Shown one piece after another: positions 9,401-15,965 of a DNA stretch of 48,446 nucleotides. Within the stretch, counting starts at the first letter, position 1. Every line of letters starts with the position of its first letter. The notes under the pieces are model-generated. The model was given only the letters and a program-made list of their open reading frames with translations. It was not told the DNA's origin and did no database searches. The stretch is from JAHDHW01 sp964551455 (GTDB taxonomy: Bacteria > Bacteroidota > Bacteroidia > Chitinophagales > Saprospiraceae). The position numbers were made by a program, and so were the translations under genes. The stretch spans positions 1 to 48,446 of the forward strand of contig CAZKDA010000007.1 in the NCBI GenBank assembly GCA_964551455.1. The letters are read 5' to 3'.

Positions 9401-9680
9401 AAACAGAAGTTCGATCCATGCCGAAGGCCATTCGCTTTTTGACATCCTTAAACGCGAACAGGGATTACACCTTTTTTATATACCTTATCAAAATCCCTTG
9501 CCGATCCGGCTGACGATCAGCGATCCTGTTTCTAATGAAGTTGAAAAGCCAAATCCGGAGGTGATCCGGATCTATGGCCATCAGTCCACTCTGACCGACC
9601 TTCGCACCGGTTTTACCAACGATGCGCAGATAGCTCCCGTTGAATTTAAGTTGTTGATCTACGCCGGAACCCAGGCCTGA
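6414..9680 (+). CDS. ClpA/ClpB-like double AAA+ protein with release-factor-like C-terminal domain
   Basis: 1088 residues from ATG 6414. Residues 1 to about 210 are an unassigned N-domain. Ring D1 (about 220-475) keeps the ClpB layout but has GPEGVGKK at 236-243, LLINN (317-321) where ClpB has LFIDE, and a retained RRF at 370-372, so it is probably inactive. Ring D2 is intact: Walker A GPTGVGKT 523-530, Walker B VILLDE 586-591, sensor TSN 630-632, arginine finger NRID 669-672 and sensor 2 GGRALKRQ 729-736. There is no ClpB-type coiled-coil M-domain. The aromatic pore loop (GYVGY in ClpB) is missing: RLIGDHQNPEGQLT at 563-576 joins directly. A helical stretch (800-820) and a PCRF-like region (about 956-1066) end the protein. 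The N-terminal TTG at 6366 is an alternative start. The target is unknown; see the findings. Confidence 0.85.
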   Translation: MGKRSVYFIRPLFSNYPVVSDHRFETVETNFKKSIKKLFDNFKLSRKNADNLLWYLFNPGIEYKILKIEIPLAKKFIRGNFGIAVFELQGKFFVCLPAFNNAIFFINKKKANDTELENLTVKAISRLFKIHKERYGDDFDPATYFAGSGEFITNIPVGIQVQADKFSFEKKSSPWHFSSFYNDHQFDGATEIGKVAENLNSNYPGGLKRAFYRDELIASLFSIVYKSENTPLALIGPEGVGKKTIIHELVFRYLKEKEIQAKTEADQFGKEASHSKIWHIDPTRVISGMSIVGWWQKRVEAIVEFILSKKESGQDKLLINNIIAMSRTGKSASNNMTLSDVLKPYLEKRQIQLILLATAEEWKTLQEKDRRFCDLFHIVRVDEPDPKTAAMMILKQRKFLESRQSSEFTVQAISQLLYLSRNYLKRQASPGNVLRLMNQLAAKYRFRLIDAPEVRAEFEAFSGLKESIFDNTQIFKKDETVNAIAQLLVGQSQAVDTLANVIHLVKSKLNDPTRPLGSFLFIGPTGVGKTQAAKVLCRFLMGNEDHLIRFDMNEYIDELALQRLIGDHQNPEGQLTGKVRYNPFGVILLDEIEKAHPKIHDLLLQVLDDGRLTDSMGRTVDFTNTVIILTSNIGAREAASHLGFSTKDRDDSSVYQRAVENHFKPEFINRIDQMVVFNPLDLEHIHNIARLQIYELLKRDGFVRRTTILNISKEALKWVANRGFNAKMGGRALKRQIENDLTTLSAEQLISTKSDQPIIFDIALKNNSLVPSITPLLFVKPLKKKWMPDLPPEEKGKGFYNKLLRRINALEQKVKIFENEQDDDKAEELIIIGDEKGADLDWQYYDFKEKITNIKIKITNLSLGFRDNFFNEKPVPALRLKANPAYSRDDGRRKPQSTFLNFQERLFQQEDIKEINENYQYASLNFTGIESEFIDSFLNVAFLEFFSKGFLSGKTDQITLDFESCITGLGKDQITYLVALYSKLLEELDVQFHVSKNRSSIHAEGHSLFDILKREQGLHLFYIPYQNPLPIRLTISDPVSNEVEKPNPEVIRIYGHQSTLTDLRTGFTNDAQIAPVEFKLLIYAGTQA

Positions 9681-9741
9681 GCGCCGGTTTATGCCAGCCA
9701 GACACCTATTTAGAATCCATCTAAACTTAAGGTCTGGAAAC

Positions 9742-9772
9742 TTGTTTAGCTTGTTGATAAAAAGTACATTTG
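9742..9772 (+). promoter_or_regulatory. Promoter of fdx-iscX
   Basis: TTG at 9742-9744, a 20-nt spacer and a perfect -7 box TACATTTG at 9765-9772. The leader to the ATG at 9866 is about 85 nt. Confidence 0.6.
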
Positions 9773-9865
9773 CACCACAAGCTGAAACGATAAACAACGG
9801 CTAAAAAAAAGACTATTTAAGTTGTTGGCTTTCAGTTTTATATGAAAAACAATTGAAAAATTTCG

Positions 9866-10207
9866 ATGGCGAAAGTTACATTCACATTTGAAGATAAAAG
9901 TATTAAAACGGTAGTGGTTGAAAATGCAGAAGAAGGCTATTCCATTTTGGAAATTGCAGAAGACAACGGCGTACATCTCAATCACAACTGCGGTGGTGTT
10001 TGCGCTTGCAGCACCTGCCATGTTTATATCGAAAAAGGCGAAGAGTTTCTGGAAGAAATTTCAGATAAAGAAGAAGATTTTGTGGATCGCGCCATTAATC
10101 CGCGGTTGGAATCGCGGCTTGGGTGCCAATGTGTTATCCTCGAAGATGATGCAGAGATCGAAGTGCAAATCCCAGATCAGTCCCGGATCATCGGCCACGA
10201 GCATTAA
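9866..10207 (+). CDS. fdx: [2Fe-2S] ferredoxin, ISC/adrenodoxin type
   Basis: 113 residues, the normal length. Cluster ligands are Cys42, Cys48 and Cys51 in NCGGVCACSTC (C-x5-C-x2-C) and Cys87 in LGCQC. Two further cysteines (46 and 89) sit beside them. The LxxAEDNGVHLNHNCGG motif is typical of the ISC-type ferredoxin, which gives electrons for Fe-S cluster assembly on IscU and to other reductases. It forms an operon with iscX 41 bases downstream, an order that matches the end of the proteobacterial isc operon, although the other isc genes are not in the window. Transcription likely starts from the promoter at 9742-9772. Confidence 0.93.
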   Translation: MAKVTFTFEDKSIKTVVVENAEEGYSILEIAEDNGVHLNHNCGGVCACSTCHVYIEKGEEFLEEISDKEEDFVDRAINPRLESRLGCQCVILEDDAEIEVQIPDQSRIIGHEH

Positions 10208-10248
10208 TTTACATTTTTATAAAACTCAAAACATAAAAACCCTGAAAC

Positions 10249-10494
10249 ATGGCTTTCAAAGATTTGGATGATCTGCCCATTTACTGGAACGACCACGAAG
10301 ACGTTGCGATGAAATTGTACGAGCGCTTTGGCGATGAATTCGACGAAGGAAAAATTTACCGGATCAGGTTTACCGACCTGATTGAGTGGGTCTTGGAAAT
10401 CCCTTCCTTCGAGGGAAAAAGAGAAGATTGCAGCGAAGGCCATCTCGAACAGATCCAGGCCAAGTGGGTGTACGAATGGCGAGATAATCAATAG
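10249..10494 (+). CDS. iscX: Fe-S cluster assembly regulator IscX
   Basis: 81 residues, slightly longer than E. coli IscX (66) through its N-terminus. The family pattern is clear: YWNDHEDVAMKLYERF, then DEGKIYRIRFTDLIEWVLEIPSF, and the acidic end (HLEQIQAKWVYEW). IscX is a small acidic winged-helix-like protein that binds IscS and iron and modulates cluster assembly. Its position right after a ferredoxin gene supports the assignment. The stop codon is followed at once by an octamer repeat array. Confidence 0.92.
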   Translation: MAFKDLDDLPIYWNDHEDVAMKLYERFGDEFDEGKIYRIRFTDLIEWVLEIPSFEGKREDCSEGHLEQIQAKWVYEWRDNQ

Positions 10495-10606
10495 TGGTGA
10501 TGTGGTAATGTGTTGATGTGTTGATGTGGTAATGTGTTGATGTGTTGATGTGGTGATATGGTGATATGGTGATATGGTGATATGGTAATGTGATGATGTG
10601 TTGATT
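10495..10606. repeat. Octamer tandem array, 14 units of TGKTRATR
   Basis: Starting at the first base after the iscX stop codon, 14 consecutive 8-mers fit TGKTRATR with few exceptions (TGGTGATG, TGGTAATG, TGTTGATG, four copies of TGGTGATA, and so on). The array is exactly 112 bases. Related arrays occur after other genes in the window. Confidence 0.9.
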
Positions 10607-10639
10607 AAGTTATTAGCAACTTGTACTTTACAACTTTAC

Positions 10640-10671
10640 AAATTAGCAAATTAGCAAATTAGCAAATTAAC
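10640..10671. repeat. Octamer tandem array, 4 units of AAATTAGC
   Basis: Three exact AAATTAGC units and one AAATTAAC in tandem. This second octamer type lies between the array at 10495 and kdsC. The 10607-10742 stretch otherwise shows no gene. Confidence 0.85.
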
Positions 10672-10742
10672 AAATCACCCCAACAAAGAAATATTTTCAA
10701 ACAGCCTTAATGACTTTTTACAAAAACAATTAATCCGATCCA

Positions 10743-11279
10743 ATGAACCTGCTCGAAAAATTTCGCGACATTCACACTTTTATTTTCGATGTCGATGGCG
10801 TGATGACCAACAACGATCTCATTGTATTGGAAAGCGGTGATCTGCTTCGCAAGATGAGCATCCGCGATGGTTTCGCGATTAAAAAAGCGATCAAGGGCGG
10901 TTATCGCGTTTGTGTTATTACGGGCGGCACTTCTTTCGGCGTAATGATGCGCCTTAAAAATCTGGGTGTCAATTCAATTTATCACGGCATTCAGGATAAG
11001 CTGGAAATTTATGAAGAATACATCCATGCCCTCGATATCGATCCGGCGGAAATCCTTTACATGGGCGACGATATACCTGATTATGAAGTGATGCGGCGGG
11101 TTGGCCTTCCGTGTTGTCCTGTGGATGCTGTACCTGAAATTGCGGAGATCAGCCAATACATTTCTCCGAAAAAAGGCGGTGAAGGTTGTGTTCGTGATGT
11201 CATAGAAAAAGTATTGAAACTTCAGGGAAACTGGCTTGACGAATCGCCGGAAACTTTGTCCGATAACCATTCATATTAA
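10743..11279 (+). CDS. kdsC: 3-deoxy-D-manno-octulosonate 8-phosphate phosphatase
   Basis: 178 residues, the usual KdsC size. This is a HAD phosphatase without a cap domain: motif I DVDGVMT (Asp16 nucleophile, Asp18 acid/base), motif II VITGG, the KxxxY region HGIQDKLEIYEEY and motif III YMGDDIPDYEVM. The C-terminal GGEGCVRDVIE segment is typical of the KdsC tetramer tail. It hydrolyses Kdo-8-phosphate to Kdo for lipopolysaccharide core synthesis in the cytosol. The gene leads a tight kdsC-ubiA-maf operon (4-base gap to ubiA). Confidence 0.93.
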   Translation: MNLLEKFRDIHTFIFDVDGVMTNNDLIVLESGDLLRKMSIRDGFAIKKAIKGGYRVCVITGGTSFGVMMRLKNLGVNSIYHGIQDKLEIYEEYIHALDIDPAEILYMGDDIPDYEVMRRVGLPCCPVDAVPEIAEISQYISPKKGGEGCVRDVIEKVLKLQGNWLDESPETLSDNHSY

Positions 11280-11283
11280 TAAA

Positions 11284-12198
11284 ATGGCAATCTTACGGCT
11301 TATCAGATTTCCAAACCTTGCGATCGTTGCGCTCACGCAATATTTGTTGGAATACATCGTGATCGCACCCGCGTTCAGGGCTTATGGAATTGAAAGGTCG
11401 CTGGATGGGTTTCATTTTTTTTTGCTGGTGATAACCACTATTTGCATCGCCGCCGGCGGCTATATCATCAACGATATTCTGGATTATCAAATGGATATGA
11501 TCAATCGGCCAGGAAAGGTGGTGATCGACAAATCCATCTCCCGGCGATCAGCTTTTACCTTATTTCACTTGTTCACTTTTTCAGGCTTTGGGATTGCGCT
11601 ATACCTGGCACAACACGTGGGAAATATTCCTTTGGTTTTGATCTATCCCGGGGCAATATGGTTGTTGTTTGTCTATTCAAAGTATTTGAAAAAAGAAGCA
11701 TTTTGGGGCAATTTTGTGATCGCCGTTTTTTGCGCTTCTGTCGCGGGTATCGTTCTTTTTGCCGAGCGCAAAGGCTTCGTCAGCCTGCCACCCGATTCGT
11801 TTCAATTTGTAAAGATCATTTTCATCGCCTATCTCGTTTTTGCGTTTTTATCGACCATTTACCGGGAGATCATCAAGGACATTGAAGATTTTAAAGGCGA
11901 CCAGACTTATGGTTGCAATACCCTGGCTGTAAAGTACGGTGTACAGTTTGCCAAATCCATTGCCTTTTGTTTCGGAGGAATATTGCTGGCAGGGATAATA
12001 TGGTGGATGTTTTTCCAGATCACTTATTTCAATTCCACCAAGCTGTTATTTCTCGTTTTTGCTTTGAACTTCATGGCGGTGATCGTTTCCCTCCTTTTGC
12101 TGACCAAAGCCCGTTCGAAAAAGGAATTCTCGAGGTTGAGCCTGGTTGCCAAATACATCATGGTATCGGGACTGATCTATCTCTTTTTTTTAAAATAA
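11284..12198 (+). CDS. UbiA-family prenyltransferase (GGGP geranylgeranyltransferase-like)
   Basis: 304 residues from ATG 11284; the reading frame extends 16 codons upstream into kdsC, which is rejected because the ATG 4 bases after the kdsC stop gives a normal UbiA N-terminus. It has about nine hydrophobic segments. The first Asp-rich motif is NDILDYQMD (63-71); the second is in YREIIKDIEDFKGD. The family transfers a polyprenyl group to an aromatic or glycerol-phosphate acceptor at the membrane. Bacteroidota proteins with this context are commonly annotated as geranylgeranylglycerol-phosphate geranylgeranyltransferases; the true acceptor cannot be read from sequence. Confidence 0.88.
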   Translation: MAILRLIRFPNLAIVALTQYLLEYIVIAPAFRAYGIERSLDGFHFFLLVITTICIAAGGYIINDILDYQMDMINRPGKVVIDKSISRRSAFTLFHLFTFSGFGIALYLAQHVGNIPLVLIYPGAIWLLFVYSKYLKKEAFWGNFVIAVFCASVAGIVLFAERKGFVSLPPDSFQFVKIIFIAYLVFAFLSTIYREIIKDIEDFKGDQTYGCNTLAVKYGVQFAKSIAFCFGGILLAGIIWWMFFQITYFNSTKLLFLVFALNFMAVIVSLLLLTKARSKKEFSRLSLVAKYIMVSGLIYLFFLK

Positions 12199-12213
12199 AA
12201 TACAGGACAACCA

Positions 12214-12780
12214 TTGATCTCGAAAAAAATCATTCTTTGTTCTAACTCACCCAGGCGGAGCCAACTCCTTTCCGATGCCGGTTTCGATTTTGTAGTGAAA
12301 ACTACCGACGTCGATGAAAACTACCCGCCAGATCTGGAAGTTGAAAAAGTCGCTGAATTTTTAGCCAAAAAGAAAGCCGATGCTTCCAGGAAATTCCTGG
12401 AAAAGGATGCGATCCTTCTCACTGCCGATAGCATCGTTGCGTTGGGAAATAAAATCTACGGGAAGCCAAAAGATGCGCAGGAGGCATTCCGCATCCTGAC
12501 CGAACTGTCGGGAAAACAACACACGGTTATAACAGGGGTCTGTTTGTTGTCCACAACCAAAGAAAAAACCTTTTCAAGTTTTTCAAAAGTAACCTTTGAG
12601 CCGATGACGGCCAGCGAGATCGAATATTACATCGACAAATTTCAACCTTACGACAAAGCAGGCGCTTATGCCATCCAGGAATGGATCGGCTTGTGCAAGA
12701 TCAGCCGCATCGAAGGGCTTTATTCCAATATTATGGGTTTGCCGGTTTCTGATGTTTACAGGGAGTTGAGGGGTTTTTGA
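12214..12780 (+). CDS. maf: Maf-like nucleoside triphosphate pyrophosphatase
   Basis: 188 residues from TTG 12214; no ATG is available upstream of the conserved start ILCSNSPRRSQLL. Family motifs: SPRR, the catalytic-region LTADSIVAL, GKP(K), ELSGKQHTVITGV and QPYDKAGAYAIQE. Maf proteins hydrolyse non-canonical or excess pyrimidine nucleotides (dTTP/UTP type). The gene is third in the kdsC operon, 15 bases after ubiA. The TTG start may reduce its translation relative to its neighbours. Confidence 0.92.
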   Translation: MISKKIILCSNSPRRSQLLSDAGFDFVVKTTDVDENYPPDLEVEKVAEFLAKKKADASRKFLEKDAILLTADSIVALGNKIYGKPKDAQEAFRILTELSGKQHTVITGVCLLSTTKEKTFSSFSKVTFEPMTASEIEYYIDKFQPYDKAGAYAIQEWIGLCKISRIEGLYSNIMGLPVSDVYRELRGF

Positions 12781-12867
12781 TAATGTGGTAATCCCGATTT
12801 CATCGGGATCTACGCTTCGCTCCGATGTGGTAATGTGGTAATGTGTTAATGTGTTAATTTGATAATC
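12781..12867. repeat. Octamer array interrupted by a GC palindrome
   Basis: Immediately after the maf stop codon come octamer-like units, then a palindrome ATCCCGA-TTTCA-TCGGGAT (12791-12809). A clean run of five octamers follows (12828-12867: two TGGTAATG, TGTTAATG, TGTTAATT, TGATAATC). A further palindrome CCACGC/GCGTGG spans 12872-12900. Confidence 0.85.
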
Positions 12868-12937
12868 ACGCCCACGCTACAAGCGAGGCCAGCGGCGTGG
12901 TTGCTGGTATCCGGTTTCTAACCCCTAACATTACAAC

Positions 12938-13156
12938 TTATGAATTTTTCCGCCAGTTGGTTTGCGAAAGCGCGATGATGACAAAACCGCTGAGGATCAT
13001 CAGTATCCTGATAACAAAACCTCCGGGTTTTCCGGCAGCATCGATCCAGGTGAGAAATGAAAGCTGCACACCCACCAGCAACAGGATCAGCGAGAGCATC
13101 CCCAGCATGATCAAAACAAATCCTAGAATGGCGTAAAAACTTTTTGAGGAGATCAT
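12938..13156 (-). CDS. Small two-helix membrane protein
   Basis: 72 residues with two predicted transmembrane segments (about residues 8-30 and 47-63) joined by a short polar loop (TWIDAAGKPGG) and a basic end (TNWRKNS). I do not recognise a named family. It is accepted as real because the hydrophobic pattern is coherent, it starts with ATG, and it fills an otherwise empty gap. It reads away from the HMG-CoA lyase gene at 13325. Confidence 0.6.
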   Translation of the reverse strand: MISSKSFYAILGFVLIMLGMLSLILLLVGVQLSFLTWIDAAGKPGGFVIRILMILSGFVIIALSQTNWRKNS

Positions 13157-13261
13157 CTATTTGAAGATTTTGGAAACATGAAGAAGTTACACGACATGAA
13201 GAAAAACATAAAGGTTTCGGTACTTGTTCAAAACTATTGTAAAGCCACAAAATTACGAAAA

Positions 13262-13288
13262 TTGATTTTTCAAAAGTCATTATCTTTA
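13262..13288 (+). promoter_or_regulatory. Candidate promoter of the HMG-CoA lyase gene
   Basis: TTG (13262-13264), a 16-nt spacer and TATCTTTA (13281-13288, one mismatch to TAnnTTTG), about 37 bases before the ATG at 13325. Confidence 0.35.
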
Positions 13289-13324
13289 TGGCGTTTTGAA
13301 TTAGCATAATTTGTCCGACCAATA

Positions 13325-14176
13325 ATGATAAAATTAATCGAATGTCCGCGGGATGCCATGCAAGGGATAAAGCAATTTATTCCAACGGAACAGAAGGCGG
13401 ATTATATCAATCAACTCTTGAAAGTTGGTTTTGATTCGATTGATTTTGGCAGTTTTGTTTCTCCAAAGGCAATTCCACAAATGAGGGACACGGCGGAAGT
13501 GTTGAAGCGGCTCGATCTTTCTGCCTCAAAAAGCAAGTTGCTCGCCATCGTCGCCAACCAGCGAGGCGCTGAAGATGCCTGCCGTTTTGATGAAATTTCA
13601 TATCTGGGTTATCCTTTTTCCATTTCGGAAACCTTTCAGTTGCGCAACACCAACGCCACCATCGAGGAATCGGTGGAACGTGTCAGCGATATTCAGGACA
13701 TCTGCGTGGCGAATGGTAAAACTCTCGTCGTTTACATTTCCATGGGTTTCGGAAATCCTTATGGTGATGAGTGGAATGTGGAAATTGTGCAGAAATGGGT
13801 GGATCGCCTCTTTGCCATGGACATTAAAATTTTATCACTATCAGATACGATTGGCGTTTCCAACCCCGAAAACATCAGCTACCTGTTCAGCAACCTCATT
13901 CCCGAATACCCGGAAATTACCTTTGGCGCTCATTTGCACACGCAGCCGCACAACTGGAAAGAAAAGATCAAAGCCGCTTACGACAATGGCTGCCGGAGAT
14001 TCGATGGCGCGATCAAAGGCTACGGCGGTTGTCCGATGGCTAAGGACGAACTCACCGGAAACATGCCTACCGAAAACATGGTCGCATATTTTGAATCGAT
14101 CAAAGAAAATCTGCAAATCGATCATGCTGCCTTCGAAGCTTCCATAAAAAAAGCGGTGGAAGTCTTTCCGCTATAG
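13325..14176 (+). CDS. mvaB: Hydroxymethylglutaryl-CoA lyase
   Basis: 283 residues, a TIM-barrel HMGL-like enzyme. The N-terminus IECPRDAMQG carries the Arg-Asp metal/substrate pair. SLSDTIG and FGAHLHTQP (metal-binding His-x-His) follow, and the C-terminal FDGAIKGYGGCPMAKDELTGNMPTE block is the HMG-CoA lyase signature with its active-site Cys. It splits HMG-CoA into acetoacetate and acetyl-CoA, the last step of leucine breakdown. The next gene is an amino-acid dehydratase 70 bases downstream, so amino-acid catabolism is a plausible common theme. Confidence 0.9.
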   Translation: MIKLIECPRDAMQGIKQFIPTEQKADYINQLLKVGFDSIDFGSFVSPKAIPQMRDTAEVLKRLDLSASKSKLLAIVANQRGAEDACRFDEISYLGYPFSISETFQLRNTNATIEESVERVSDIQDICVANGKTLVVYISMGFGNPYGDEWNVEIVQKWVDRLFAMDIKILSLSDTIGVSNPENISYLFSNLIPEYPEITFGAHLHTQPHNWKEKIKAAYDNGCRRFDGAIKGYGGCPMAKDELTGNMPTENMVAYFESIKENLQIDHAAFEASIKKAVEVFPL

Positions 14177-14246
14177 CCTTGTAAACATTTGCGAAATTTG
14201 TGTCAATTTGTGTCCCAAACCATCCTTCCAAATAAACAAAAAACAC

Positions 14247-15188
14247 ATGCTCCCCGACAAAGTAGAGATGTTGGCTACAATGAAAAGAGTGAAGCCTTTC
14301 ATCCACAATACACCGGTACTGACTTCAACGAGCATCGACAGGATCACCGGTATCCGCCTGTTTTTCAAATGTGAAAACTTCCAGCGCATGGGCGCTTTTA
14401 AAATGCGTGGAGCCACCAATGCTATTCTGAAACTCTCCGATGATCAAAAAGCCAACGGCGTGGTCACTCATTCCAGCGGAAATTTTGCGCAGGCTATTGC
14501 CCTGGCTGCCAGAAGCACAGGCATAAAAGCCTTCGTCGTCATGCCTTCCAATGCGCCGAAAGTAAAAAAAGCGGCTGTTTTGGGTTACGGCGCCGAAGTG
14601 ATCGAATGCCCCTCAACCATCCGCGACAGAGAAGTTACCGCAGCAACAATTGCAGAAGAAAAAGGCGCGACTTTTATTCATCCTTCCAATGATCTCGATG
14701 TAATAATGGGGCAGGGGACAGCTGCAATGGAACTCATAGAGAAGTACAAAGACCTCGATCACATCATTGTTCCGGTAGGAGGCGGTGGCCTGCTTGCCGG
14801 TACAGCACTGGCGACGCATCATTTTTCACCAAAAACGGAGGTGATCGCCGGAGAGCCTTTTGGCGCCGATGATGCCTGGCATTCCTTAAAAGCCGGAAGG
14901 ATCATCCCTTGCGTAAACCCACAGACCATTGCCGATGGATTGCGCACCTCCTTGGGATATCAAAATTTTCCGATCATAAAAAAGCTGGTTAAAAACATCA
15001 TCCGCGTGGAAGAGCAGGAGATCATCGAAGCCATGAAATTGATCTTGCAGCGCATGAAGATCGTCGTGGAGCCTTCCAGCGCTGTGGCTCTGGCTGCCCT
15101 GATCCGCGAAAGTGAAAACTTCAAAGACAAAAATGTAGGCGTTATTCTCTCCGGCGGAAATGTAGATCTGGAAAATTTACCTTTTTAA
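14247..15188 (+). CDS. PLP-dependent threonine/serine dehydratase
   Basis: 313 residues from ATG 14247; the frame also opens at TTG 14208, but the ATG gives the family N-terminus. It is a fold-type II PLP enzyme: Lys52 in FKMRGA forms the Schiff base, SSGNFAQA binds the substrate carboxylate, and GGGGLLAG binds the PLP phosphate. There is no C-terminal ACT regulatory domain, which fits catabolic threonine/serine dehydratases or serine racemases rather than IlvA. It converts threonine or serine to 2-oxobutyrate or pyruvate plus ammonia. Racemase activity cannot be excluded. Confidence 0.9.
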   Translation: MLPDKVEMLATMKRVKPFIHNTPVLTSTSIDRITGIRLFFKCENFQRMGAFKMRGATNAILKLSDDQKANGVVTHSSGNFAQAIALAARSTGIKAFVVMPSNAPKVKKAAVLGYGAEVIECPSTIRDREVTAATIAEEKGATFIHPSNDLDVIMGQGTAAMELIEKYKDLDHIIVPVGGGGLLAGTALATHHFSPKTEVIAGEPFGADDAWHSLKAGRIIPCVNPQTIADGLRTSLGYQNFPIIKKLVKNIIRVEEQEIIEAMKLILQRMKIVVEPSSAVALAALIRESENFKDKNVGVILSGGNVDLENLPF

Positions 15189-15290
15189 TAAAACGCAAAT
15201 CACGCAACTCATTTGGATTGTGGCGGATTTTCATTTGCGAACATCAGTTTAATCCGCAGCATTCGCGTTCCATTTACATTTAACCAATTT
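15189..15290. repeat. Imperfect inverted repeat
   Basis: AACGCAAAT...GCGGATT near the start is mirrored by AATCCGC...ATTCGCGTT near 15250-15271. The words resemble the CGCAGATT-type intergenic repeats common in Bacteroidota. It lies just before the promoter at 15291. Confidence 0.45.
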
Positions 15291-15321
15291 TTTGAAATTT
15301 GACAAAATCTTTATAATTTAG
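15291..15321 (+). promoter_or_regulatory. Promoter of the Mpo1-like gene
   Basis: TTTG (15291-15294), a 19-nt spacer and TAATTTAG (15314-15321, one mismatch to TAnnTTTG), 26 bases before the ATG at 15347. Confidence 0.5.
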
Positions 15322-15346
15322 TCCGCATCACCTGACCCCAAAAAAA

Positions 15347-15823
15347 ATGATTATGTCAAAGATCGACTGGTTTCTCGACAAGTACGGCGAAAGCCACCAA
15401 AACCACACGAATAAAATGATCCATTGGGTTTGTGTGCCTGCCATCATGTTCAGCTTGTTCGGATTGCTTTACAGCATTCCTTTTCCGGTTGAGCGGAGTT
15501 TGTTCACCAACTGGTCGGCAGTAGCCATTGTGCTGGCCTGGATTTATTACCTGCGTCTTTCTTTCCCTATGTTTTTAGGATTTTTGGTGATCGGAAGCCT
15601 CCTGGTTTGGGGCAACGATGCTTTGTATCATGCCCTAGGCAACAATGCGGGCCAACTGGCGCTGGTATCTTTGGGTATTTTTGTCGTTGCCTGGATCGGG
15701 CAATTTATCGGTCACAAGATTGAAGGGAAAAAGCCGAGTTTTATAGAAGATGTGCAGTTTTTATTGATCGGCCCGGCCTGGTTGCTGCATTTTATTTATA
15801 AGAAAATTGGTATCAGCTACTAA
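15347..15823 (+). CDS. Mpo1-like (DUF962) membrane protein
   Basis: 158 residues with about four hydrophobic segments. Family markers are YGESHQNHTNKMIHWVCVP at the N-terminus, WIGQFIGHKIEGKKPS in the middle and FLLIGPAWLLHFIYKK at the end, with the conserved histidines of the SHQN, IHW and GHK motifs. Yeast Mpo1 is an Fe(II)-dependent dioxygenase in the alpha-oxidation of 2-hydroxy fatty acids, and the His residues are its metal ligands; bacterial function is inferred only. Two ATGs (15347, 15353) are close together. The gene has its own promoter and ends at a hairpin terminator. Confidence 0.88.
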   Translation: MIMSKIDWFLDKYGESHQNHTNKMIHWVCVPAIMFSLFGLLYSIPFPVERSLFTNWSAVAIVLAWIYYLRLSFPMFLGFLVIGSLLVWGNDALYHALGNNAGQLALVSLGIFVVAWIGQFIGHKIEGKKPSFIEDVQFLLIGPAWLLHFIYKKIGISY

Positions 15824-15852
15824 AAGAGCTGTCTTCTCTCACCTTTTTTAAT

Positions 15853-15894
15853 GCAACTCTTTCGACTTTCCCACCCGAAAGAGTTGCTTCGTTT
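15853..15894 (+). terminator. Terminator hairpin between convergent genes
   Basis: A perfect 12-bp stem (GCAACTCTTTCG 15853-15864, CGAAAGAGTTGC 15876-15886/7) with an 11-nt loop is followed by TTCGTTTT. It lies 30 bases after the Mpo1-like gene and 70 bases beyond the purB stop. The T run favours the plus strand. Confidence 0.65.
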
Positions 15895-15965
15895 TAGAGT
15901 AAGTTGGCAAACAAAAATATTCGACATTTTTTTACAATCATACTTTATTCGTACAATATTGAAAA

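Noticed and set aside
3341..9680. Type VI or type VII secretion locus
   Set aside because: Although EccA- and ClpV-like ATPases resemble these proteins, no Tss, Hcp, VgrG, Ecc or WXG100 genes are present.
10495..10606. Octamer array as a coding repeat
   Set aside because: The period of 8 is not a multiple of 3 and stop codons (TGA, TAA) occur in several frames; it starts after the iscX stop.
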